Position numbers and translations under genes: made by a program. A stretch of 64,000 nt of DNA, taken from the NCBI RefSeq assembly GCF_000002075.1, contig NW_004797278.1:2164639-2228638 (forward strand), read 5' to 3'. This stretch comes from Aplysia californica (taxonomy: Eukaryota > Mollusca > Gastropoda > Aplysiida > Aplysiidae). The notes under the pieces were generated by a model. That model did no database searches and was not told the origin of the DNA. It saw nothing but the letters and a program-made list of their open reading frames with translations. Shown here one piece after another: positions 1-13,500 of the stretch (position 1 is the first letter of the stretch; every line of letters starts with the position of its first letter).

Positions 1-1303
1 GCACCTCAGGGCGAGCTGAGCTCAATGATGCAACTCATCACAAGAGATCAGATGTAAGGTGGTTCGCTCTGAAATTCTCTTCATAAACATTTGCATAACA
101 GCGTGCTTTTCTTGTCATCGAAGTGTGTGCTATTAGCCAGAGACCACTGCACTTAAAATTCGAAGTAGAACTTTCTATAAAACGTCATCCCAATGTCTCC
201 CCAAGACTATTTTATAATTATTCCTAACAGTTGTGCATAATGATATCATTTTGATTTTCTTATAAACGTACTTCTTAAAGAAAAAAAAGGAAAAAAAAAG
301 CCATCTCACTTCTCTCACTCCTGTAAATATAACACAACAGACGTAAAAACTTTTGAAAGACTATTTGGCTAAACAAATAACCAATACTACTAAATAAGTT
401 TGTAGCATAGAAGTGAATCCAGGAAAGCAGTGACGGAGAGAAGACTTGCACAGCAGTACAGCAGTTCAGTGATGGTGTGATTTTGTGCAGTGCGGTGCTC
501 AGCTGCAAACTTGCTGTCCTGTAGAATAGACAAAGGAGATTCGTTGTTACAGCAAGCTCACAGCATAAACACCGCACGCCTTCTAAAGAACAGAATGAGG
601 AAGTACAAGTGTAAGACAGTTACTGTGTACTGTGCTCCGTGTTTCTGGCACAAGTTGCATCATTGTCTTCTGAATGACAAACTTGCCAGCTGATGCCCAA
701 AGCATCATACAAAAATGAATAAATACTTGCACCAGTACTAACCTTACGAGTTATTTCTCGAAATTTTGAAAAACCAATAGCATTCCTGAGGAATACTTCC
801 TGATAACACACCACCACAGATCTAACAGAAAGAAGACAAGAAAGATGAGAAACATCTAGGCCTTCGCTAAGCTTAACAAGACAGCAATAACAGGTCATGT
901 ACAGGAAAGCCCGGGATACAATTCAAGTCCATTACAATGTCTCTTTGAAAGGGGAATCATGGCACAAGTAGGAAGACCGTTCCACAGTCCATCAAATGTT
1001 CTAGACAGTATAAGTGCATATGATGCACGTGTAAATTGAAGAAATAATACAAGACATATTGAAATGCCATACAAAGTAGTGCAGGATCTTTTTTTATATG
1101 AAAGAAAGCCTTTCTGAGGTTAGTTCCAAACAACTGGATGTTTGAAGTTGGAGGAAACCGTAACCACGGGAGTGCCTGTACTTTTAAAAAATTACTTGAG
1201 ACCTAACAGCCACTTGAGCACAGCAAATAGAACCATGTGACAGAAAAGAAAAGGAGTTGTATGGGGAAAGCCATGATGTAAACAGACCAGATAAACAAAG
1301 CGT
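1..1303. other. Sequence downstream of the intersectin SH3E exon; no gene seen
   Basis: Either the 3'UTR of the short intersectin form or the intron leading to DH-domain exons outside the window. I found no DH-domain peptide in any frame and no AATAAA on the minus strand. Short open frames here have no coding character. Confidence 0.5.
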
Positions 1304-4300
1304 TTACTCACACGACTGAGACTGAGGGTTCGGGGTGACGTAGTTTGATGGGAACACCCCGGTCTGGCCGTCCAGCTGACCACTCCACCAGTCAGGGTTG
1401 TCTCGGCTGAGGACTGTAATGACTGCGTCTTTCTGGAATGTCAGCTCGTCATCATTTTGAGCTGTGTATGCATAGAGGGCCACCACTGTCTCCTCTGAAA
1501 AGGAGAGAAGAAAAAGCTTGAGACACATTCAAAACGTAAAAAAATATTACCTAACTTCATATTTAGACTATGTAATCTTCTTAACCCAACAGCCATATTA
1601 TTTATGGTTACTTTTCCTATCAAAATTTACCATGTTTAAAGTGCATCACTGTTTTTTCACAATTATGACTATGCAACATTACTGTCCCTCCCTAGAGGGT
1701 TCTGCTGATCAAAGTAAAACTTATAAATTCCCATTTACCCTAAGAGAGTCTCCTCTCTTCAAGAGTAGAAAATAGTTTCATTAATTCACTAATTCAAAAT
1801 TGGGTTTGAAAAGTTTCTTGACTAAGAGCTGCAAATGTTTTCAAGATACGAAGACATGTAAAAAGCAACTTACGCTGATTAATCCCTTGCATGCCATCCT
1901 GACTGGCAATGCTCTGAGGAGTGGCTGAGCGGCTGCCTTGTGATCCAACCTACAAATAGAAAGACATTCAGCTAATAAAAAAATAAAAACCTACAAAAGT
2001 AAAGGACATTTATCATCTCTAAAAACAAATAACAGACCTCCTATAAATATTTTACATCACAAACATGAAGTCCAATTTCACTACTCAAAGTCAGTAACTT
2101 TCATAGGCGATATGGCATTCTTTATAAATAGAAAAACGAAGCTTTGGAAGGATGATCTGCTATTCTCTAAAACCTTGACTATTCAGTTGCTTTCTTCAAT
2201 GTTTCGTTCCCTAAAATTGTATAATTAAACACACTATGGAAATATTGACCTCCACTTACTTATTCTTAAAAACATTGATCTGTAACAAAACATCACGGTA
2301 AGTAGAAATGCTATTATTCTCACATACATTGTAATAAAACACAAGGACTGATACATCCTAATCAGATCATTCAAGATGGATGTGTGAGAGGACGAGAATA
2401 AGGTGATTGATCAATTAAAGGTCACCCCTTTTCTCAAAAAATGAATACAGAGTGGTAAAAAAATAATTCAGAGTGTGAAGGTGTCCTATTGACCAGTGCC
2501 CATGAATGCTTAAGTTTAATTTTTTTGGTTCAATAACAAATACAGGGCAAAGAAGACACATTACCTGTAAACTCAATTACCCTATATTTGAACCCTCAAT
2601 ATCCATCATAGATTTGGAGTATTCAGTTGACTTTCATCACAAGCAAATAAAAAAAATGTTTGACAATTGCAACCAGGGCTTGCTCTCAGAGCTATCATGA
2701 CAATCTATAATGGAAGTATGTCTTTCCTTCCTGAGAGGACAACACATCAATTTCCACTCACCATAAGACCGCCAGCAGCAGTAGGTTCTGGGGTGGACCT
2801 TGCACTAGCTGAGCCCAAGAGCTTGACATAGTTTGCTGGGAACCATCCAATCTTTTTCTTCTGCCCCCGAACCTACGAAAGAACAACAGCTGGTAGAGAA
2901 TCTCTCACTGAGACATGGTCTCCAAAACGATCAAGGAGAACCTCCAACACAGGCAACAAAAAGCCATAATATTTGAAACAGATGGTGAACTAACTGCAAC
3001 CATTTTATATTTTGATAATTTGTTTTGTATAGCTGTTACTACCCTTTGAGGTGGGTGCTTTTTCTCTTTGCAAATTAATGAAACGCTCTACTCACATCCC
3101 GGAAAAGACTATGTGAAGGTCAAAAGTAACTAAATAATTCCGCTGAAGCAGCTCACTCATAGCCTCTGGTCAGGAACATGGTCATCATGCAGAATTTTTT
3201 AAAACAGAAATTGCTCATTATAACTGTAACCTACTTAAACAGCAAAAATATCACCAAGGTAGTCCACTTGTTCCTCTAGACAATAAGCAAATGGGGGACA
3301 AACAGCTGTTCATGACACTTTTATACAAGACAACAAAAAAAAAAAGAAAAGAAAAGTTCACAAGCCTGGAAACTTGAAATTGATTTTTAAAACTCACAAA
3401 GCCAAATAACTAACAACATATGATCATTGCCTCAGTAGTAAACCAGGGGACACATTCAGTACAAGTGTTCCACGCAATTTACTGATCGACGCAGTGCGTT
3501 TTAACGATCGCATAATTGTGCAGTAATCTTAAGATTGCACTGCGCATTTTAACGATTGTATAATTGTGCGTCAATCTGAGGATTGCGTTAATACTTTATA
3601 TTTTTGAAATTAAAAAAAAAAAAATTAACTTCCATCTTAATTCTTTTACTCACACCAAGGAACTTGTTTTTTATTTGGTGTTTTGCTGCGCTCGCAAATG
3701 CATAAGGTCATATGAGCGCACGAGACACATTAAACTTTTTCAGTTGGTAGGAAATTTTGAATTTTGCCTGGGTGGCGGCTGAAGCCTACTCTTACTGATT
3801 TTAGACCACCAAGGGATTTTTTACGTGCGCAACTTAAACATGGGCCCTCAAAGATTTTTCACCCTTATCCGAGAAGGCTAGGTGTAGATCTTTCCTATCA
3901 GAAGATCAGGGGTGTGGCTGAAAGACAACAGTAAGAAGGAGCCAAGGAGTAGCAGTAGAAAGGCTGCAGAAAGAGTCAGAAGCCCAGAGAAGGGGGCAAA
4001 GGAGATAAGAGGGTGGGGGCAGAAAGAGGAGACCAAAGCAGATGACAGAACATTGCTAGAGAGCAGGAAAGGAGGTGAAAAGAGACAATATTAGAGAAGA
4101 AAATTTTCCGTTGCTTCCTGGATTCGAACCCAGGACATTTGAATAAGAGGCCAACACCTTAACCTCTAGGCCACGTGAGCTTCACATCAAGGAACATTCA
4201 CATATATTTTCAAAAGTGTAAAAATATGAAAATTAAAATTAACAATAACGTATGAAACTGAAGGGCCCACAAGAATGATACAATTATACTATTGTTAAAA

Positions 4301-7300
4301 CGTGCAGTGCTATCTAAAGATTGCCACGCAATTATACGATCGTTACAACACGCAATTGCGCCAATCAGTAAATAGCGCGTAACACAAGTACCAACTACCT
4401 AAGCTACTCGGGGTTTGCGAGATGATATTTTGTACCTGGAGTTCACCTTCCCACCAGCCACGAGGACTTTTCTGACGCACGTTGATCAAATTGCCAGTCT
4501 CAAGACTTAACTGGCCTGTGCCAGTTGCCACATAGGGTGCTATTACCCGAGCAATCTCTGTCGAAGAACAAAAAAAGGAAAATATCTATCTTTACAGTCT
4601 ACATATTGTATACCTCAACCAATAGATGTGAGCATATTTGAAAATGTGCTAATGCATCAACCACAAATTTGAGCATGGATTTTCAAGGTCCCACCTCAAG
4701 GCCAGGGGGCAAAAGGTGCTGCTTCTGAATATTATCATCGTATTTCATGAAAGGAAGAAGTAAAAAAAAGCTCCATATTTTTCATTAAAACCCTACAATG
4801 GATACTATGAACAAATAAAAAATTTCATCACCTAGATAAACCAATAACATTATGTTCTATATTTCAGAGAACAAAATAGTCTACACCACAGCAACTGTGG
4901 GGTGTTCATCGTAATCAACAAATCATGGAGACCCTATAAAATTTTTCCTAAATCAGTACAGTTTATGCGTGTGAAACCAGGACCTTGAAAGAAGGATCAA
5001 AGCTGTGGAGATGAGATGCTTCCGAAAAATCACAAATGATGAAGTCAAACAACGAATCAAAAATGAAATTGGACCCTATGCTGACCTTCTCACTCTGGTC
5101 AGGAAATGCAAACTGCAATGATATGGACACATCACCCGTTCATCCAGCCTTGCCAAGATGATCCTGCAAGGCAGTGTCCAAGGAAAATGGAGCAGAGGCA
5201 GACCGAAGAAGAGTTCAGAGGACAACATAGAGGAATGGACAGGCCTGGAACTCAAAGACATGCTCAGGAAAGCTGAAGACTGGAAGGAGTGGAAGAAGCT
5301 GGTGGCCAAATCTTCAAAAGCGCCCGACAGACATCCAGTCTACAGGATAGATGAAGTGAAGGAAGTGCTGTGTGCTTAAGATGTTTCCTATGACAACATA
5401 ATTATGAGCACACAGAAGAAACATGTCCTTACCTGGTTTCTTGGTGCTTTTCTGCTCGGGCTGCAACAAAAGAAAATACAAAGCAAACTATTATTGAAAA
5501 GGCAAAAGAAAGGAATAACACTCCCCCCTCCCTCCCCCCAAATCTATATACTGAAGAAACGATTATCCACTCTTGACAATTACGCATTTTAAAAAAATCG
5601 ATGTTAACTAGAGGTCTTTAAAAAATTCAGCTACATTGATCAGGTAAAGTTTTTGGTAGTACAGTCTCATATTTCAACTTTTTTTGTCCTCATGCTAGCC
5701 CCTACATTACTGGTATGTATGATGCCCAAAAAAGAGATTAACTTTAAAGGTGAAACCCAAGCAGCAATTGACATTGGACATTATGATATAAAATAGCAAC
5801 AGGTACCGAAAGTAAAATCTTGTAAAAGTAGTGTCTCTTCAAACATAATATAATGAAAAGACCATAGTTAACCTGTAAAACTTCATACCATCTAGAGCAG
5901 GGCCATAAAAAGAACAAGCAAATGACAAATTCAAAATGGGAAGGGAGGAAAGACTACAAACCGCTGATAAACTCATGACAAAAAGAATGACTTCATCAGC
6001 CCCACAAGGACATACTATAACAGTTATCCATAATTCATTTGTCATCCAGAGAAGAATATCTTCATGACTGCTACTCAAAGCAGAAAAAAAATTGAACGTG
6101 ACTAGCATGGAAAGTTTCATGCAGTGAAACAAAATAATTTAGCGCGATTCGAAACCCGTGACCCCAAATTGAACAACTCTAAAATTTAAAATTCTGGTTT
6201 TAGTTCATTCTTGACATTCGCCGCAGAACTGTTTCACTTGGGACAAGATGCTACAAATGAGAGGACAGAACAACCCCCCCCCCTCCTCTCCTAAAAAAAC
6301 AACCCAACAACAAAAAAGAAGGGGGGGGGGGGGGGGGGAAGAAACGAGACGAAATATGCAACGCGGAAAAACTGGGTAATCTTGGGAACAAACAGGAATA
6401 AACTGATTCAGGCAAGAAGGTTATTGACTGTCAGATTGTGCAGTATGTGTAAATTATAACTTGAAAGATTTCTTCTTCAACCAACCCTGTAATACAAATA
6501 ATTTAAAATTTAAGTGACTAAACAATCAAAGAGAGGTAAGTACAAATGACTAAGGAAAAGGGTAAGTTAATACAATATACAATAATAAAATCAGGACTAA
6601 ATGAAATAAGTTAACTTGGGAAAAAAGAAGAAAGAACCAATCAATACAGTATCGGTGCCTTCTCTGTAAACTATTGTCTTTACATCAGTATAATCTGACC
6701 TCAACTTTCTATCAACATTTTTCTTTCTGGTCTATCTTCCTACTATGTAGGCTGATGACAGAAGTGTCACAAAGGCTTGATTTAAAAAGTCCTATATTAA
6801 CCTTCAAATACATAATGGAACAAAAGGAAAGCTCTTATAAGGGGAAGGGAGAAACACATTCACACAAAAAAACAAGTGAAACAGGGTTAGATTTAAAGTA
6901 CCTATAGTGTACGATTGACAATTTTTTTTTTCACATTCTCTCCCCACTGTTCAACAAGTGCAGGGGAAGGATTCAACATCAATAATCATTTAAGGCTTGT
7001 AATGAGGGTAGCAGGTGGGCAGGGCAGAGGGGGGTGGCAATCTTATGAAACGTTGAGAGATACCCCAGCATTTTTGTCCGGAGCAGAAGGAGCAGTTCCG
7101 GCACTGGCTACTGGTGGGGGTGGGGCTCGCCTTGACCCACTTCTAGTTCTACCCATGCCTGAGTCAACTTGTGTGGTCATCGACTCCATAGCGGCAGAGC
7201 TGAGGGCTGGGTTGTCTTTAGTGATGATCCCATCTTTGAGTTTAATCTCCAGCGAGTTGTTCTGAAGGGCATCCTGCTCTAGAGCTACCAGATCTGGGAG

Positions 7301-10300
7301 GCTGGAAGTACTTTGAGGAGGCTTGGCACTTGTCGGAGAAGCCACTAGGTCCAGAGAGAACAGGTCATCATTTTTAGAGGATGATTTCTCCTGGCTGGTG
7401 CCTTGGTCAAGACCGTCAAACAGGCCAAAATCTACACCACCAAGCACACCAGAACCTTTTAGGTCACCCTGAGAGACTGGTGCTGACAATACGCCAGCAA
7501 AGGGATCTGAACCTTCTGGAGCGGGAGCCGGCTTGTCAGACGGCGCATTATCATGAACATTTTCCTTTTCTGCTGTAGCTCCAAAACCTTCAAGGACAGC
7601 AGTGGTCATTTCTTTGCCAAAGGGATCATCATTACTTAAAGCAGAGCCCCCTTTTCCAAATGGGTCCCCTCCTCCGAAGAGATCTTCACTGGTACTAAAT
7701 GCATCAACACCACCCGAGGCCTCGTCTTTCTTGACACCTGATGCCGCAGTGGTTGGAGAAGGTGCTATGGCATCCAAGAGTCCTCCTTGAGGCTTATCAT
7801 TACTATTATCCACTCCAAGGTCTCCCCAATCCAGCCCACTTAAAGCGGCAAAGCGATCCTCTCCACCTCCTTCCTCAGCAGGCAGTTCCGTGCCAGATGC
7901 AGTAGTCCCTAAAATGTCAGGAGGATTCTCTGACTTGACTGCAGTAACACTGCTTTCTTCCGACTTCGCCAAGGTTAAATTGCTCAACAAGTTAGACACA
8001 TTCTCTGACATAGGTGTAGCGGTAGACACAGTGGTGTCAGATCCATCAGACAGAATAGCAGATGACACAGACTGAGTGGGTTTGGTCTCCGTGCTCAAGG
8101 AAGCACTCCCAGTTGAACCAAAAGCACCACTCATGTCACCAAATCCTGAGAGTAGATCCGAGCCAAAAGCTGATGAGGAGGAAGATGTTGGTGCAGGATC
8201 AGCACTGGCAAATAAGTTGTCCACCGGACTTATGGCAGACGCAGTGGTGGAGCCAAACATGTCATCCATGGGACTTGTAGGTGAAGCAACTGCACTGAAC
8301 ATATCATTTGTGGAACTTGCTGTCCCAGAAACACTGGCAAACGGGTCACCCATGGGATCCAAACCTGCCCCGGCGAATGGATCATCCAGCTGGTTTGAGG
8401 CGGATGACAAAATATCTGATCCAAAAGGATCATTGCCACCAAAGTCACCGAAGAGAGAATCTGAGTTCGTTGAATTTGGAGGAGCTTTATCAGGCTGCAA
8501 AAGGCGGAGTTAGAATGAAAACATAAAACATTTACTAAAGGTCCCTTTCCAACATTAAAAAGCAAGACAACAGGTACAGTGATGTTTATGGTATTTGAGA
8601 AAAAAACAAAAACACCTTTACTAGCACTCCCAGAGGAAAGTTATACAAAGAAACCATGCACTGGAAATCTAGGACAAACGCTGTGATTTTAAAGAATGAA
8701 AAAAAAAGTCACAATGGTGAACAGACGGCTAAACTGAGGAATCAAAAAGCTTCCATGCCAACACTACACGCAAATTATATAAGCAGTGCATGCAAACCTA
8801 GTACACATGAAAAGTAAAAAAGAGACTTTGCAATGTTATGGATAGAGAAGAAAAAGAATGTCCTAAATGAATTATTCGCCAAGAACAAAACAGCAACCAC
8901 AACCTAAAGCAGGAGTACTGAAAAAGTTACACAAACTTTAATGCATTTTGGTAGGCCAATCACCAAAGAGAAATCAAAAACAGAAATGTGGTCCCCAAGA
9001 AAATAATTAATTACAATAGGAATATGTGTCACGACGCCGTGGATTCTGGCGAACATCAATTTTTTTAAACATGGAATTATTGATATCATCTTAAAGCTTG
9101 TTCATTTGTCTTGCTCTGTTGAAAAAAATATCCATCTATCTTAAATAAAAGTCCAGATAATTGCAATAGAAGGAAGCAGGGATCACCTGGTATCAGCCGT
9201 AACATTAGTGAGAAAATGGCCGTCAAAATTCGAGGACTTCCATAGCTTGAGTATCCTTGGGAACCGAACATTTACAATTTGTGTGCCTTTGACCAACGTT
9301 TTTCAATACCATCTACGCAGAAATTTGTTTTCAAATGGAAATGAAAGGTGTTCAACCCCCNNNNNNNNNNNNNNNNNNNNNNNNNNNNNNNNNNNNNNNN
9401 NNNNNNNNNNNNNNNNNNNNNNNNNNNNNNNNNNNNNNNNNNNNNNNNNNNNNNNNNNNNATATATATTATCGTCAAGTCATTGTAGAAGCAGTGCGCAC
9501 CACCTGTGAACGGAAACCTCATTTGTTTACAATGGCGTCTTAGAAGATGGACTTTCCCAATATTAGATCTAAACAAAACTAATGACAAATTGAACAGTAA
9601 ACTACAGCGACTTCAGACTCCTTAATATAACTGTGCGCCTTTTAAATGATTCTGAATCACCTTTATTTTATTTTTCAAATTCGAAAGTAAGTGGTTCGGA
9701 AGTTTTAGGCGAAGAAAGTGAGGAACTTTCACAAATATAATAATACTAGCTGGGCCCCCTTTCGATGAAAGGAATTAGTTTTAGTAGAGGTTTTACGGCG
9801 CAGACAACTGCATAAGGTCATATGAGCGCCAGAAGATTAGAGGTGTTACAAGAGAGTAACCGACATAAAAAAGAAGAAGGGGAGATAAGGAAGACAGTCA
9901 TAGGAGAGAAGAAGCAAACCACACCAGAGCACCCGCCAACCGCCCACGATGAAAGGAATGATCGGTGCATTTAACATCAGCCGAAAGTCATCGGCCTACG
10001 ATATTTACACTCTACTAGAATGAAGCAATAAATCTTGAGAGATTCAAGAAATTTGAAGGTTTAGATCTATACTCTCAAAACAGTGCCCACAATTAGTGAA
10101 TGGAAACCTCTCTGGTTTACAACTGCGTCTTAGAAGACGGACTTTCCCAAGATTAGATCTAAACGAAACTAATTATAATGAAAAAACTGAAAATTAAACT
10201 ACAGTGACTTCAGGCTCCTCAATAAAACTGTGCACCCTTTTAATGATTCTTAACCACCATTAATTTGGTCAGATTCGAAAGTTAAATGGTTCAGAAGTTT

Positions 10301-10516
10301 AAGGCTACGAAAGTGACGCACTTTCACAAATATAATATGTATAGATATATCATTTAAATATTACATATGAATATAGTCGAACCTTCCTTAACAGCAACCT
10401 ATGCAAACGACGACCTCTCACTTTTTCATTTGCGATTTTTCTAAACCTCAAAATGATACTGTCCAAGACGACCACCTGTCTAAGAGAGCCTCATTTCTGT
10501 TTAAGAGAGAGAGAGA

Positions 10517-10559
<43 letters not shown>

Positions 10560-13500
10560 GGGGACAGACAGGGGGTAGGGGATAAAAGAAGAAAAAAAAG
10601 ACAGAAAATTGGAAGAAAAACATTAAATTGCCCAATAGCGTGAAAAATGCTGATTTCTTTGATTTAATTATTTTGATCCCTCGTATAAGTTGTTTTTTTA
10701 AGTAACAAAAAACAATTTAATCTATGAAGCAAAATCTAAACAGCTTTTCCCATACTAAAGAATGTGGCTCCAAACATATTTTGAAACAGTTGGCACAGAT
10801 GGAATTATTGATCTCCTACTACCAGAAACTTGGAATAAGATAAAATAGTCAGTGGACAGCTCTTTCTACTTAGGTGAAACCACAGAAATTTTCTACAGAG
10901 TGCAAGTAGCGACATCACGTAATTCGACACTACAAGAAAGCAAACAAACAATCAAGGTTGCCATTATTTCCCACATCTCACCTGAATATCAAGTTTTTTT
11001 ACGTAATTAGCAGGGAAGATGCCAGACCTTCCCTGCTCAGCGATGGTGCCAGACCACCAGTCTCCCGAGGCAGCCGTCACAAAGATCATGTCACCTTCGC
11101 TGAAGGTGAGGTCTGACGGCTCATCAGAGGTGTACGTGTACATGGCAATATAGTATTCTGAGGACCCAGACAATGTATAATTGTGAAGTAGATTTACACA
11201 AAACAGTACTCAAGTCTCACCGAAAGTGGTAACAAATATAATGCTCACATCCTTTGTTTCTAAACAAACCATGACAGATAGAGCGGAAAGCAATAAATGT
11301 GAAAAGAAACTTAAAGCAACATACCAATGACGACAAAAACTGCAAGTCTCTCCATAGCTCTAAGCCATCCAAATTTTCAACATCATACTATACATCCAAT
11401 ATCCTGAAATGGTCTCCTAGGAACCCAGCAACTCAGGAAGGCTGAAATCACTGAATGATCAGCAATATTCATATTACTCTTATCCATTATGAATACTTAA
11501 ATACATCAACTCTGGACGGTCAATGTAAAGTTATCATCATAACCAAATTGTGCTCAGGACCTCTACATTAAGTCTCACCTCCCTGAGTGTCTGGGGCTGG
11601 GCTAACACTGGCTGGTTCTGGAACTTTGGTCTGGGTTGGTGTGGAACTTTCAGCTGACAATCTAAATGTAAGATCATAAACAAGTCAGACATGCAATACT
11701 AATGAAGAAAATAACTACAAAACATTGAACTTAATACCACCACATTATTTTCCACTCTATTTTCTGCTCCAACAAAATTATGAATGAATTCATACCATCA
11801 CATTATTTTCAAATCTATTTTCTGCTCCAACAAAATGAATGTCTTAATACCATCACATTATTTTCAAATTTATTGTCTGCTTCGACAAAATGAGTGTCTT
11901 AACATTAATACCATCACATTATTTTCAAATCTATTTTCTGCGCCAACAAAATGAATGTCTTAGTATTAATACCATCACATTATCTTCAAATCTATTTTCT
12001 GCTCCAGAAAAATCAATTATATACGCAGACATTTTCACCTAAACACATGATAGTCTCCAAAAATAAATGTGGTTTTTTTCTCTTTGTTTTGGAGATTTGC
12101 TGTCGACATTTTGTACACATCAGGAAGGCCAACATTATACAAGCCTTATAACAACAACCGATAAAACAAAATTCTGAAAAATAAATGGAAAAGGTCCTTA
12201 CCCTGACTTGGAGGCAACACCAATCAGTTTAACATATGCCTTTGGAAACCAGCCACTCTGTGAATGAAGAAACAGAACTGGTAAAGACTCATGGGTTTGT
12301 ATAAATTTGAAATAATGTACAGAAAATTCTACACATCTGTCCAGTGAATTTATTTCCGACAATATTCCCAAATACATTTTTTGTACCAACTTTAGGGAAA
12401 AAGAGGGGCAGTGCAAACATGGAAAGTTAGCATTCATCTTGCCCTTGATAAGTGAAGTGAAGTAAGTAAAAATGGGTGAACAGGCATCAAAGTTGCATAA
12501 ATAGAGATATCTTTTATTTGAATATACTAATATAACACACAGTAGTTGTAAAAAGTGGAAACGTCATATTTATGAGATCCACCTGGTTTAGAACAAAATT
12601 ATTTTGTGTTGACTACAGCAAAAGTGAAGAAAAGGGCAAAGTCAGCAGGCTCCCTATTTTGTTTGTTTTAGTAGAGGTTTTACGGCGCTCGCAACTGCAT
12701 AAGTTCATTTGAGCTCCCTGTGAAAATGTAAAGGAGCGCAAGAACATAATACTAAACTCTCTGAAAAATGTTGAAAGAAGGATAGACAACCAGGGAATCA
12801 TCTCTCTGTCAAGACCTCACATGGAATGTCCATCATCACGAATGAAAAACAATTAGCTCAATCTCTTCCGTAATACCAGCGTCTGTGGTGTAGCAGTCAG
12901 GCACTTCACCGTCACACTCTGAACACATGATTTCAATTCCCATGTGGAGAGTGTTGTCAATCATCTCAGCCTGTCTGCTGGGACATTGTATCCCTCTCAA
13001 CCCCCATTGCCCCTGACCGGCAGGGTCAAAGAAGCCCAACTCCTAAATGATCTAAATAGTGCTAATTAGAGCATGTTGTTATCTATCCTGCACTGATTGG
13101 GGCATAAAACATCTACAATTACATTAGTTCCATAGAACATTTGTGTCACAACGCGATGGAATCAGGAAAATTTCCTTTCAGGATTTCAAGAAAATCCCCT
13201 TTTGTCAATTTTTGCGCATGTGGAGTTATTGTTATCTTAAAACTTGTTCATTGCCTGTCTTTCGAAGAAAAACCCCTTGAAGTTAAGATATTTGCTATTG
13301 AAGGAGTGGGGGTCGTCTGGTATAAAAAGTAAAATTAGCGAGAAAATGGCTGCGAAAGTTTGGTTAATTCCAAAGCTTGAGAGTCATTGGAAATTGAAAA
13401 TTTACATTTCTTGTGCTTTTAGTCAATGTTTTTCAGTAAAATCCAGACATAAATTTGTTTTTAAATAAACATAAAAGGTGTTGAGCTAAAAAACAAAAAT

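Noticed and set aside
620-898. 92-codon minus-strand frame downstream of SH3E
   Set aside because: No DH, PH or C2 similarity, no good acceptor in the right phase, Cys-rich random composition.
4109-4181. tRNA gene on the minus strand (good A and B boxes, and again at 19300-19371)
   Set aside because: Head of a SINE: both copies continue into the same about 450-bp body and have target duplications, and the cloverleaf is imperfect.
7602-8526. Plus-strand frames of 62-145 codons opposite the DPF exon
   Set aside because: Shadows of the strongly biased minus-strand coding exon, which has the acceptor, phase and motifs.
9352-9588. Frames running through the N gap
   Set aside because: They exist only because N codons were not treated as stops.
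10401-10643. 80-codon frame with an Arg/Glu run
   Set aside because: (GA)n microsatellite inside an ITSN intron.
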